NCBI GenBank assembly: GCA_030848705.1
Contig: CM061237.1
Coordinates: 80,161,910-80,225,909 of the forward strand
Reading direction: 5' to 3'
Source: Heracleum sosnowskyi
Taxonomy: Eukaryota; Streptophyta; Magnoliopsida; Apiales; Apiaceae
DNA: 64,000 bases
The position numbers were made by a program, and so were the translations under genes. Shown piece after piece: positions 1 through 9,690 of the stretch (position 1 is the stretch's first letter; every line of letters starts with the position of its first letter). Under the pieces are notes generated by a model. That model saw nothing but the letters and a program-made list of their open reading frames with translations. It was not told the origin of the DNA and searched no databases.

Positions 1-1282
1 ATATGGTCGGAACACCAGTTGCTTCCGTCAATTCTTCCTTACTTGATTGAGCTAATGGTTCAGATATAGCTTTCGTTAGCGTAGCCCAATCAGCATCAGA
101 AAAATCAATAAAGGGTGCTTTGGAAGTTTGAAATAAAATATCAACAGTTGCCTCGGTTTCTGTTCGTCTCCTTTTAGAGGAAGGCAGAGCTGCTGTTGAA
201 GGGTGTATCTCCTTATGTGGTGCTGCTTTGGCACTATCTCCCTCTACACTCATGGATGGTTCTTTAATGGGTATAGTAGGGGAAGGAGGTTCATTTATGT
301 TTTCATTTGGCTCTTCCAAAGGCTCTTCGACCGTGGTTAGAGATTGTGGGTTTGCAACCTCCTGGTCTGGAATGGCCACTGAGGGCTCTGGATCAACATC
401 CATAGGTTGTGGTTCAGGAGCCAGTTCAGGTTCAGGAATGTTACCTTGAATTACCTGTTCCCCTGGGGGTAGAAGTGGTAGGGGCACCGTTCTTAGATAT
501 TCAGTGAGAACAGTGGGTACCCCCGGAAGATAGTTGTTCTTCCTTATCAGAGCGGTTATGGCATTGCTCTTCATCTTCATACACTCCATGGTCTCCTCTT
601 CAGCGAATGTCTCACGCTCATCATCTGTTAAGATATCATTGAGAATTAGCTGTAGGAACCTAGGATAGAAACAAAGCACATCTTCATCAATGCCCGTTCT
701 TTCATCCAGTGGTCCCATGCATATGATTACTTGATCAATCAGTAACCGTCCAATGTTAATATGCCTATTGTGGGCAATGGCAAACCCTATCTTTTGAAGG
801 AATAAGGGAATACCATGCAGATTTGTAAGCTTGGCAGTAAAAATATGGATTAGGGTATGAAAGAAAAAGTTCCATACTTTTGGCAAGTAATGCTTAAGGA
901 ACTCTCCCACAAAGAAGTTAGGTTGTTGACTTCTAATGAGAGTGAAGAAAGCATGTATTTCCTCAGTTGTGGGATCCGGAACAAGGTTTTCTGTAGGAAA
1001 ATGAAGTATTCTGTTAAAGTCATGGTCCGTCACCCTTATTGTTCTGCCCCCTGGCACAACAAAACTGAAGGATCTCACATTATTCTCACTTGTATCCGTG
1101 GCGGATGTGTACAACGCAGTCAATTGATCGATGCAAAGGACCACGGGAGTACTCACAGCGTATGCCACTAATGAACGTGTGTTCAAAAACTCTGCCCATG
1201 CACGAAACTGTAAGTTCGTTATGGATTGCAAGTTTTGAAACGAGACATGATTAGTTTTGGTTACGATAAATTCTCCAGCCAT
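1..1282 (-). CDS. Accessory ORF of element A, open to the window edge (at least 427 codons)
   Basis: Reading the minus strand from the ATG at 1282 gives a frame with no stop down to position 1. The predicted protein starts MAGEFIVTKTNHVSF, has a globular N-terminal half of about 280 residues (blocks WAEFLNTRSLVAYA, VVPGGRTIRVTDHDFNRILHFPTE, HGIPLFLQKIGFAIAHNRHI) and then a Pro/Glu-rich region with a basic SKRRRTE cluster that could be a nuclear localisation signal. It lies after pol, where some SIRE elements carry an env-like frame, but I see no signal peptide or membrane segment in the visible part. The N-terminal half resembles the plant transposon-associated domains often annotated 'putative plant transposon protein'; that match is from memory and uncertain. 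Element B carries a broken copy at 14405-17092, which suggests a full length near 880 codons. Function unknown. Confidence 0.75.
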   Translation of the reverse strand, partial: MAGEFIVTKTNHVSFQNLQSITNLQFRAWAEFLNTRSLVAYAVSTPVVLCIDQLTALYTSATDTSENNVRSFSFVVPGGRTIRVTDHDFNRILHFPTENLVPDPTTEEIHAFFTLIRSQQPNFFVGEFLKHYLPKVWNFFFHTLIHIFTAKLTNLHGIPLFLQKIGFAIAHNRHINIGRLLIDQVIICMGPLDERTGIDEDVLCFYPRFLQLILNDILTDDERETFAEEETMECMKMKSNAITALIRKNNYLPGVPTVLTEYLRTVPLPLLPPGEQVIQGNIPEPELAPEPQPMDVDPEPSVAIPDQEVANPQSLTTVEEPLEEPNENINEPPSPTIPIKEPSMSVEGDSAKAAPHKEIHPSTAALPSSKRRRTETEATVDILFQTSKAPFIDFSDADWATLTKAISEPLAQSSKEELTEATGVPTI

Positions 1283-2739
1283 TATGTTTCAAATTTCCAG
1301 AAAATTAATTTTTAAACCAAAACTAAATTTCCACTTGAATTTAATTAATTATCCCTAATTAATCAAACCTAAAAAAAAATTACCCTTAAAACAAAATTAC
1401 CCCTTTTCTGAAAACATAACTCGAACCAAGCAAAAATCTAGAACCCTAATTATTAACACCAACCAGTCAATTAGATCAGAAAACTAGACTGTTTAAAAAC
1501 AATCAAATTCTAAGAATTGTACTTGTTAACAATTTATGTGAGGTTCACAACTTTATTTCGATGTATTCTTCAACAGTATGTTCTAAAACCAACACAAAAC
1601 AAGTGTTTCACGGTTAAAATAAATTCAACAGTGAGAAACAGTATGTTTTCAAGGTTTTCTCGGTTATAAAATGAAGAAACTATCGAATGGTGTTCTTGTT
1701 TGTGTGTCTATCTCTCTGTAAGTATATAAAAGCGTAAGTTTTTCTCAGATCTGTAAAAGTGAAACTGAAAAAGAACTAAGGCAGTGATATATACGTTTGA
1801 AACTGACAGGGGTAAAATTGTCCTTTCAGGTTTCGATAGATTTTAATGTACTATCGATATTTTTCTGCAAGGGGTAAACCTGTCAACTGGAATTCGATAG
1901 TTTTTGAAAAACTATCGAATTTTTTGAAACTCAGAATTTTAAAAGGTTTATCAGAAAACTATCGAAGTGTTTTTCTTTGAAAATCTGAAAAACTATCGAA
2001 CAAATGCTTTTGGAAAAACTATCGAGAACTTTAATATTGAGTAATTAAGTTCACTTCGATATTTTTCTTAATTTTTCAAAATCTATCGAGGATTTAAATA
2101 TTGAATAAAGTAAATCCACTTCGATACATTTTAAATTAAACTCAAAAACTATCGAGAATTGTTTTCGATGGTTTTTCTTTTCCTTTTCAAAAACTATCGA
2201 AAATTAATTTCGATAGATTTATCTATGTACTTGAAAAACTATCGAATTTCCTAAATTCGATATTTTTTGCTTCTTTTCAAATTTCAGAACCTGTTCATGT
2301 TCTAAACTTCAAAATGTTTATCTCCTGTCAAGTTTTAATTCTAATAAATCTTTTCAAATTCACCAAAATCAATTCTTAACAGAAAATTCACAATTTTCTT
2401 ATAATAAAATCAATTAAATATCATTGAGTGATATTAACCAATTAAAATCTAATCAATTATGCTGCATTAATTTACAATGTTAAAAACAAAGTAAATTAAT
2501 TTAAATTAAATAAATGCTTGAATATTTAGAACAAATATTAGCACTTAAATAATTTTTAGAATTAATAACCAATTAAATGCCAGAAGATATATCATCCATA
2601 ATTATGACATAAAATTAGTACAATAATCCTAACTACGATAATTGCTCCAGAAAATAAACTCACGAGTCCTAAGGATATAGCAATTCTTAAACTCATGTAT
2701 TCACCAGGAATATCTACAGTTACTGACTTCTAATCAAAA
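1283..2739 (-). repeat. Non-coding region of element A between pol and the accessory ORF, with a CTATCGA/TCGATAG hairpin field
   Basis: No coding frame is visible. Positions 1830-2275 contain about 16 copies of ATCGA-centred motifs, mostly TTCGATAGTTTTT on one strand and AAAAACTATCGAA on the other, so neighbours can pair. The rest is AT-rich, with short ORF-free stretches at 1283-1800 and 2290-2739. The corresponding part of element B (13231-14404) has the same organisation in opposite orientation. The motif also occurs in the LTRs of A and B. A role in RNA structure, packaging or transcription control is inference. Confidence 0.8.
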
Positions 2740-4518
2740 TCAATTAGAAAGATTTAACATCCCAAGTTCACTAACCAGCTTATTGAAAGTGGATTCATCA
2801 AGCGGTTTAGTAAAGATGTCTGCAATTTGATCCTCTGTGGGTATAAAATGTAACTCCACAGTTCCATTCATGACATGCTCTCGGATAAAATGATACCTGA
2901 TGTCGATGTGATTCGTCCTCGAGTGTTGCACTGGGTTGTTTGAGATTGCTATGGCACTTGTGTTGTCGCAAAATATTGGAATCTTTGTCAACAAAAGTCC
3001 ATAGTCACGGAGTTGGTTTCTCATCCACAAGATCTGAGCACAGCAGCTACCAGCAGCAATGTATTCAGCCTCAGCTGTTGATGTGGACACTGAATGCTGC
3101 TTCTTGCTATGCCAGGAAACTAACCTTCTTCCAAGAAACTGACAGCTTCCTGAAGTACTCTTCCGATCAATCTTACAACCTGCAAAATCAGAGTCTGTGT
3201 ATCCAATAAGATCAAATCCTGTATCTTTAGGGTACCAAATTCCAAGATTTGGGGTCCCCTTAAGATATCTAAATATTCGCTTAACAGCTATTAGATGAGA
3301 TTCTTTAGGATCAGACTGAAATCTAGCACACAAGCATGTTGCAAACATTATATCTGGTCTACTTGCAGTGAGATAAAGTAATGAGCCTATCATACCTCTG
3401 TAGCCTGTGATGTCAACCTTCTTACCAGTTTCATCCTTATCAAGCTTAGTGGCAGTTGGCATAGGAGTCTTTGCTGTAGATGAGTCTTCCATTTGATACT
3501 TCTTAAGAAGATCCTTGATGTACTTGGACTGAAAAATGAATATACCATCTTGTTTTTGGTATACTTGCAGTCCAAGAAAGAATGACAATTCACCCATCAT
3601 GCTCATTTCATAACGACTCTGCATTAACTTAGCAAATCTCTTGCATAGATCATCATTAGTAGAACCAAATATTATGTCATCCACATATACTTGCACCAAT
3701 ATCAAATCATTTTTATGCTTTTTGACAAAGAGAGTTTTGTCTACAACACCTCTTGTAAAATCATTTTCAAGTAATAATTCAGAGAGAGTGTCATACCATG
3801 TCCTCATAGCTTGTTTGAGTCCATAGAGAGCTTTGAATAGAAAGTACACAAAGTCTGCCAGTTTTGAATCCTCAAAACCTGGAGGTTGTTCCACATACAC
3901 TTCTTCTTCTAACTCCCCGTTCAGAAAAGCACTCTTCACATCCATTTGATATACCTTGTAATTGGAATGTGCAGCAAATGCCAGAAACATTCTGATGGCC
4001 TCAAGTCTTGCTACTGGTGCATAGGTTTCATCATAATCTATACCCTCTTCTTGAGAGTAACCTTTAGCAACCAGTCTGGCTTTGTTTCTCGTTACAATGC
4101 CATCTTCATCCAACTTATTTCTGAATACCCATCGTGTTCCAATAACAGATTTTCCCTTAGGCCTGGGTACCAGCTTCCAAACTTTCTGCCTTTCAAACTG
4201 ATTGAGTTCTTCTTGCATAGCAATCACCCAATCTGGATCTTCTAGAGCATCTTCAACTTTCTTAGGTTCTGTTTCTGAAAGAAACCCAGAATAGTGACAT
4301 TCATTTTGTGATGTTCTCCTAGTTCTTACTCCTGTGTCCGGATCACCAATGATCAAGTGAAAGGGATGATCTCTATTCCATACCCTTTGTCTTGGCAGAT
4401 GCGATCTTGATGATTCTCCTTGTTCTAGATGTTGTGGAGTGTGACTAGTTGATCCTTCTCCTGCTCCCCCTGAGTTGTTGACGGTTTGATCTGTTGATTC
4501 TGAAGACTGACTAGTGGA
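2740..4518 (-). CDS. pol: Element A pol, reverse transcriptase and RNase H part
   Basis: The frame is open from 4518 to 2740 and is the same frame as the protease-integrase part upstream, from which it is separated by one TGA (4519-4521). Counting from the first Met at 4356, the RT palm motif QMDVKSAFLNG is near residue 137 and the YVDDI catalytic pair at 224-228. RNase H follows, with GYTDSDFAG and the STAEAEYIA block, and the protein ends LGMLNLSN. This is the usual copia C-terminus. All recognised RT and RNase H catalytic residues appear present. If the TGA is real, this part is made only by readthrough or not at all. Confidence 0.9.
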   Translation of the reverse strand, partial: STSQSSESTDQTVNNSGGAGEGSTSHTPQHLEQGESSRSHLPRQRVWNRDHPFHLIIGDPDTGVRTRRTSQNECHYSGFLSETEPKKVEDALEDPDWVIAMQEELNQFERQKVWKLVPRPKGKSVIGTRWVFRNKLDEDGIVTRNKARLVAKGYSQEEGIDYDETYAPVARLEAIRMFLAFAAHSNYKVYQMDVKSAFLNGELEEEVYVEQPPGFEDSKLADFVYFLFKALYGLKQAMRTWYDTLSELLLENDFTRGVVDKTLFVKKHKNDLILVQVYVDDIIFGSTNDDLCKRFAKLMQSRYEMSMMGELSFFLGLQVYQKQDGIFIFQSKYIKDLLKKYQMEDSSTAKTPMPTATKLDKDETGKKVDITGYRGMIGSLLYLTASRPDIMFATCLCARFQSDPKESHLIAVKRIFRYLKGTPNLGIWYPKDTGFDLIGYTDSDFAGCKIDRKSTSGSCQFLGRRLVSWHSKKQHSVSTSTAEAEYIAAGSCCAQILWMRNQLRDYGLLLTKIPIFCDNTSAIAISNNPVQHSRTNHIDIRYHFIREHVMNGTVELHFIPTEDQIADIFTKPLDESTFNKLVSELGMLNLSN

Positions 4519-5985
4519 TCATGTATGTTGAGGATCTCCACTTTGGTCACCACTTTGTCCAGAATCATTATCATTATGATTATTATCAATGACTGTAACA
4601 ACTTCAGGTACTTCTTCATTGTCAGAGAGATCTCCTGATAGATTTTCAAATACCAAAGATTCAGAGTTCTCTCCTGTTTGCAGGCCTGGTCTTTTAGTGT
4701 CGTCAAATGTTACATTAAGGCTTTCCAACACCTTCTTATCTTCAATCACATATACCCTGAAAGCCTTAGATTCCAGAGAATAGCCCAGAAAAATGCCTTC
4801 ATCTGCTTTGGCATCAAACTTGCCAAGATGTTCTCCATCTTTAAGTACAAAGCACTTTGCACCAAACACATGAAAGTACTTCAGTGTTGGCTTCTTGTTG
4901 GCCATTAACTCATACAGAGTCTTTTCATGATCTTTGTTGATCAGGGTTCGATTCTGAGTGTAGCAAGCTGTATTCACTGCTTCAGCCCAAAAGTAAGTGG
5001 GAAGTTTTGATTCACTCAACATGGTCCTTGCTGCTTCAACCAAGGTCCTGTTCTTCCTTTCCACTACTCCATTCTGTTGAGGAGTTCTTGGTGCTGAAAA
5101 CTGTCTTGATATTCCTTTCTCTGAGCAGAAATCATTAAGAACTACATTCTTGAATTCAGTTCCATTGTCTGATCTGATTGTCCGCACAGGTAGCTTAGCT
5201 TCCACTTCTATCTTCTTGATGTGATCAATGATTAGTTGTGTTGCTTCATCCTTTGTTTGTATGAACAACACCCACGTGTACTTGGAGTAGTCGTCCACCA
5301 TCACCAATGCATATCTATTCCTTGAAAGTGACATAACATTAACTGGACCAAATAAATCCATATGAATCAGCTGTAATGGTTCAGTAATGCTTGTCATTCC
5401 TTTGCTTCCATGTGATGCTTTTTTCGACTTCCCTTTTTCACATGCTTCACATAGTCCCTCCTGATTGAATTCCATCAGGGGCAACCCTCTCACTAACTCT
5501 CTCTTTACCAAAGAGTTCATAGTTTTGAAGTTCAAGTGTGAGAGCTTCTTGTGCCATAGCCAACTTTGTTCTAAAGATGCCTTTGCATAGAAACATGTAA
5601 CTTCTCCTTCACTGGTAGAACTTAAGTCAGCTATAAACAAATTTCCTTTTCTCACTCCCAGTAGAGTAAGCTTCTCATCCTTCCTGTTGGTGATCAAGCA
5701 CTTGTCCTTTCTGAAATCTACATTGTAGCCTTTATCACAGAACTGACTGATACTTCGAAGATTGTGCTTTAATCCTTCAACAAGAGAGATGTTTTCAATG
5801 ATGACATTTTCAGCTTTCAATTTACCATATCCCGTAGTGAATCCTTTGCTGTCATCTCCAAAGGTTACAATCGGGCCGGTCTTCTTAACCACCTCTGTAA
5901 GCAGGGACTCTTCACCTGTCATGTGTCTAGAACAGCCACTATCCAGAATCCACACAACCTTTGAGCTTTTAACCTTACCCTGCAA
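4519..5985 (-). CDS. pol: Element A pol, protease and integrase part, ended by an in-frame TGA
   Basis: The 488-residue frame starts MQGKVKSSKVVWILDSGCSR. The aspartic protease motif DSG is at residues 15-17. The integrase zinc module has H145, H150, C179 and C182, and the integrase core has D210, D273 and E309 with the expected 35-residue D-E spacing. The frame stops at TGA 4519-4521, but the same frame stays open on both sides into reverse transcriptase, so this is a single nonsense codon in a linker rather than a domain end. The gag frame ends at 5997 in a different frame, so pol needs frameshifting, reinitiation or splicing; a TTGCAG/GG acceptor-like sequence lies just at the start. Confidence 0.92.
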   Translation of the reverse strand: MQGKVKSSKVVWILDSGCSRHMTGEESLLTEVVKKTGPIVTFGDDSKGFTTGYGKLKAENVIIENISLVEGLKHNLRSISQFCDKGYNVDFRKDKCLITNRKDEKLTLLGVRKGNLFIADLSSTSEGEVTCFYAKASLEQSWLWHKKLSHLNFKTMNSLVKRELVRGLPLMEFNQEGLCEACEKGKSKKASHGSKGMTSITEPLQLIHMDLFGPVNVMSLSRNRYALVMVDDYSKYTWVLFIQTKDEATQLIIDHIKKIEVEAKLPVRTIRSDNGTEFKNVVLNDFCSEKGISRQFSAPRTPQQNGVVERKNRTLVEAARTMLSESKLPTYFWAEAVNTACYTQNRTLINKDHEKTLYELMANKKPTLKYFHVFGAKCFVLKDGEHLGKFDAKADEGIFLGYSLESKAFRVYVIEDKKVLESLNVTFDDTKRPGLQTGENSESLVFENLSGDLSDNEEVPEVVTVIDNNHNDNDSGQSGDQSGDPQHT

Positions 5986-5996
5986 TCACAGATTGA

Positions 5997-7316
5997 TTAA
6001 GCGGACTTTGGTACCCAAAATTGTTTGGGTCCTGAAGGTTTAGATGATTTAACAGGAGTAACATTCAATTTAGTCTTACCCTGTTTGATATTCATAGTAT
6101 CTGTGGATTTAACATTACTAGTGCTATTGCTACTATCATTCATCAACTTAAAATAAGCATGTATGATGTTGTACTTACATAGCAAACACTCTTTCTTCCC
6201 ACAAGGCTCATGATTATCAGGCATGTCAAACATGTTATGCATTTCAGAAGAATTAGCAGTTTCTACTTTAACCTTTTTACATGCATGTGTAAGGTGTCCA
6301 ACAGAATTACAAGTGGAGCACAACTTCCTAGATGCAATGGGAGAAGATGGAACCAATTCCTGATTAACAATCTTCTTCCTCCCATTCCTGTTCTTTTTAA
6401 CATTACTAACTAAGGAACCTACTTCAGTTTTAGGTAAATCAGGTTTAGGTAATTCATTTTTTACTGATTTCCTAGGCAACTTAGTTTTTACCTCTTTTTC
6501 CTTCAATAAATCCTCCTCAAGCAATTCTTGTCTAATGAAAAGGTCATCCTCATGAAAGAGTGGTGGAAACGGCTTAACAAAAACTGGACAATCAACATTC
6601 TTAAGAACATGTGGAGTATTCCTTTTGACAACTGAAGATGTCACAGGGAATTCCACAATCTTCTTACCAGCTTTCTTGTTATAGTCAAATCCTATAACAG
6701 TTTTATTCTCTATGGCTTGAGTATCAATGATTTTCTTAGCCACTAGAGCGGAATTCTTAAAAGCATTCAGCTTCAAATCTAGATCTGAAATCTGCTTCCT
6801 GAGGATAGTCTCTATCTCATCATTACACTTGACCTTGTTCTCTAAGTACGCATTCTTTTGCTTAAGATCTTCTAATGTTACAGCTACAAGCTCTAGTTCT
6901 TCATTTTTACATTCTAGCTTTTTAATCTTAAGAACTAGTTTAGCATTTTCCATTTCTGATGCTAGCATGCTTGTGTGTACATTAAACAATTCTATACTAA
7001 GATCTTGCACAGTTTTCTTGTACTCAGAATTAGACATATCAATTGTAGTTAAGATAGGTACCTGAGATGATTGTGGTGATTCCTCTGAAGAGTCAGCCAT
7101 TAGAGCAACATTTACATATTCCTCCTCTTCATCCGAATCAGTATCATCCCAGTGCTTTCCCTCTGCTATATAAGCTTTCCCTTTCTGCTTTCCAGAGAAT
7201 GCCTCCAGTTGCTGTTTAAGCTTGGCATTCTCCTTCTTCAACTCATCATAAGAATCCTTCTTTCCATAGACATCTTTCATGTCTCTTGCTTGACGAGGCT
7301 TCCGGCATTCAGTGGC
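5997..7316 (-). CDS. gag: Element A gag, C-terminal part (after the element B insertion)
   Basis: This is codons 370 to 808 of gag. It begins inside the zinc knuckle, whose last Cys is in ATECRKPRQ, and runs through an acidic stretch (WDDTDSDEEEEYVN), a long coiled-coil-like region rich in Glu, Lys and Leu, and a second CX2CX4HX4C-like motif (CSTCNSVGHLTHAC). It ends GPKQFWVPKSA and a stop at 5997. Long C-terminal gag extensions with coiled coils are typical of SIRE/Maximus elements. The frame continues precisely into 18534-19640 once element B and one target-site copy are ignored. Confidence 0.88.
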   Translation of the reverse strand, partial: ATECRKPRQARDMKDVYGKKDSYDELKKENAKLKQQLEAFSGKQKGKAYIAEGKHWDDTDSDEEEEYVNVALMADSSEESPQSSQVPILTTIDMSNSEYKKTVQDLSIELFNVHTSMLASEMENAKLVLKIKKLECKNEELELVAVTLEDLKQKNAYLENKVKCNDEIETILRKQISDLDLKLNAFKNSALVAKKIIDTQAIENKTVIGFDYNKKAGKKIVEFPVTSSVVKRNTPHVLKNVDCPVFVKPFPPLFHEDDLFIRQELLEEDLLKEKEVKTKLPRKSVKNELPKPDLPKTEVGSLVSNVKKNRNGRKKIVNQELVPSSPIASRKLCSTCNSVGHLTHACKKVKVETANSSEMHNMFDMPDNHEPCGKKECLLCKYNIIHAYFKLMNDSSNSTSNVKSTDTMNIKQGKTKLNVTPVKSSKPSGPKQFWVPKSA

Positions 7317-7321
7317 GAAAT
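7317..7321. repeat. Left target-site duplication of element B (GAAAT)
   Basis: GAAAT directly precedes the TG of the left LTR and is repeated at 18534-18538 directly after the CA of the right LTR. Both lie in the gag of element A. Confidence 0.95.
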
Positions 7322-8527
7322 TGTAAAGCATAATGTAACATAAGATGTAAAAGAGATAACTACAACTCAACAAAGGACAAGACAGACAATAATATTAACA
7401 GAAGCACAGGAATCCAGAATCAAAGAAGAAAAGGTAAACACAAAAAATCAAAATACGTTATGTATTCTTGAAGTCCGTAAATAGGTCACGGAAAGAAGTT
7501 CATGAAAATGTTCAAGCCTCGGTGACAGCAAAAGAAACAAGACTTTCAAGACGACATAAGTATGTGAATGATTTAGGGTTAGTACCACAGGATTCCAGTG
7601 ATGAAGCAACCAGGACGACAAAGGACTTATCAGCAGCATTGAATTGCAGACATAAAAGAAGAATTGATCAAGTGTTATTCATCTGTGAACCAGACCAGTT
7701 GCACTAGGTGACGGCACTAAAAGATCAAATTGTTTTATCGTCTCGGAAGAAAATGATACAGTCTGAAACTTAAACACCCTGGAGCTGAATAGATTTTCTA
7801 AAAGGTCAAGGACAAGGAAAATAGTTCCATGGTTTTTCTTTTAAGAAAACCATCGAAGGTGACATAAAGAAATGAAAAGGATGATAAAGTAAAGGTTTTA
7901 TCAATTCGATAGTTTTTATATAAAAAATATCGAATAGAATATCTACTTTAGTCATTCGATATTTTTCATTTTAGAAAACAAAAGAATGGAAGTTAGGTAG
8001 TCTTTTGTTCGATAGTTTTATTAAAAAAAACTATCGAATGGAATATTAATTCTCTCATTCGATAGTTTTCTATTTGAAGGAGCAGGTGAAAAGTTTATTT
8101 GTTTGTCAGGTTGATGAAGATCCAACGGCCAAGATTAATTCAATTAATTTGGTTCGATGGTTTTTCTAAAAACAAAGACTACAATTATACAGAGAGAGGT
8201 AGTGTCTTCCTCAGTCTGGTTATTTTCATAGTAGCAATTACGGAGAGAGAGTTTTGAGCCGGAGAAGATCAGAAAATTTATAGTGCTCAGAATTCGATCA
8301 ATGTATTGATTATGAATAGCCTAGAACTCATTGAAGCTAATCTACGGATTAGAAATTGTAGCACCCCTCGAGGTTTATATTTATAAAACGATATATTCCC
8401 CGACTCTTGGTTTGGTTTGGTGTGTTTGATTTCGTTATAGAACTGAATGAATTATCCGCGAACGAAATTGAATTATTTGTGAGTATCGTATTCAACCCCC
8501 CCTTCTACGATACTTCGGGACCTAACA
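7322..8527 (+). repeat. Element B 5' LTR
   Basis: TG...CA bounded, 1206 bp. About eight ATCGA-centred motifs lie at 7850-8150, including a 12 bp-arm hairpin TTCGATAGTTTT (8009-8020) with its complement (8027-8038), and a variant hairpin at 7830-7856 where both arms change to ATGGT/ACCAT. The short-tract TTCAACCCCCCCTTCTAC lies near the end, a feature shared with the other copia LTRs here. Confidence 0.95.
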
Positions 8528-8529
8528 AT

Positions 8530-8541
8530 TGGTATCAGAGC
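8530..8541 (+). other. Element B primer-binding site
   Basis: TGGTATCAGAGC begins two bases after the 5' LTR and matches the initiator tRNA-Met type primer site used by most plant copia elements. Confidence 0.9.
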
Positions 8542-8605
8542 TTGTTAATCGACATACAGATTAGATCCGGGTATTTCAGACCAGTCAGACAAGAATTCTG
8601 AGGAG

Positions 8606-9690
8606 GCCAACTTCTAAATAAATTTATTTTATGAATTTATATTTTAATAAGTTTATTTTATAAATTTAAGTTAAAATGAATTTATCTTATAAATTTAATT
8701 TAAATGAGTTCATTATTTAAACTTGAATAAGTTTATTTGATTAACTTAATTTAAATAAATTTATTTTATAAATTCAAGTAAAATAAATTTATATTTTAAA
8801 CTTAAGTAAATTTAATTTATGTTATGAATTTATTTTAGAGGTGCGGCACAGAGCAATTTGTAGTGTGCTAAAGAGACCCCTTACAATTTAGGTGGCCAAT
8901 TTTGAGTCTGAGGTGACTTCGATAGTTTTTTTCTTAAACTATCGAAGTGGTTTTTTTTAATGCTCTTAACAAAAATGGCCAGCTTTACAAAAACACCCCG
9001 AATTAATATATTTCTGAGTTATTTATTTATTTCGAATTTTTGTTAAAAAATTTCTTAAATTCTAATTTTTCTTAAATATTAATTTACATGATTTAATTTT
9101 TAAGAAAATTCGAAATTCTTGAAAATTAAATGTTTTGTAAATATTTATTTTTGATTAATTTATTTTTAAGGAAAATTAAAAATTCTGAATATTTAAATTT
9201 TTCTTAAGTATTAAATTGAGGGTGCTCAAGGGCTTGTAGAAGAAGATATCTCCGGGTGTTAGAGAATTGAACGGACAAACCAACATCTCAGTAACGTTTA
9301 TTAATGTTGGAACCTCAGAACAGAATAGAAGAATTACTAGTAGCTGAATCAGAAGAAGCTCAGGTAGAAAACCTCGAGAGACTAGACTAAAGATCAGTGT
9401 TTCACTTGTCAAGGAAGTTTAGTCACATCAGATTCAGAAGGAGTACAAAAGCCACATCCATGGATCAGGCTTATTTATTACGAAGCAAAGATTCTTCAGG
9501 ATTCAGTTCAAAGAGGTAGTTACAGACTGAGATGGTAACAAAAACAAGAGTGATAGTTTCAACTTTGATAAGAACTATGTAACGAGAAACTATCAGGGTG
9601 TGCTACACAATGAAGAAGCCTAACAAACAAAGAAGAATAGGGACTCAGTTAATAGCTGAAACAGAAGTGGAATGCTTTGTTGAAGAAGCA
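8606..9690 (+). repeat. AT-rich internal leader of element B, no gene
   Basis: 8606-8835 is a degenerate tandem of units like TAAATTTATTTTATAAATTT. A single long hairpin with 13 bp arms ACTTCGATAGTTT / AAACTATCGAAGT lies at 8916-8948. 8990-9210 is AT-rich. 9213-9690 has no usable frame; gag is expected here but I cannot recognise the capsid part. Confidence 0.6.

Noticed and set aside
857..1171. 104-codon plus-strand frame
   Set aside because: It is the antisense shadow of the accessory frame of element A, which is far longer and has a copy in element B.
1..1282. Retroviral-type envelope gene, as proposed for some SIRE elements
   Set aside because: No signal peptide, membrane segment or coiled-coil fusion region is visible in the 427 codons available; the rest lies off the window.
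7468..7707. 79-codon frame repeated at 17473-17712
   Set aside because: It lies inside the paired LTRs of element B and is duplicated with them; no similarity to a known protein is apparent.
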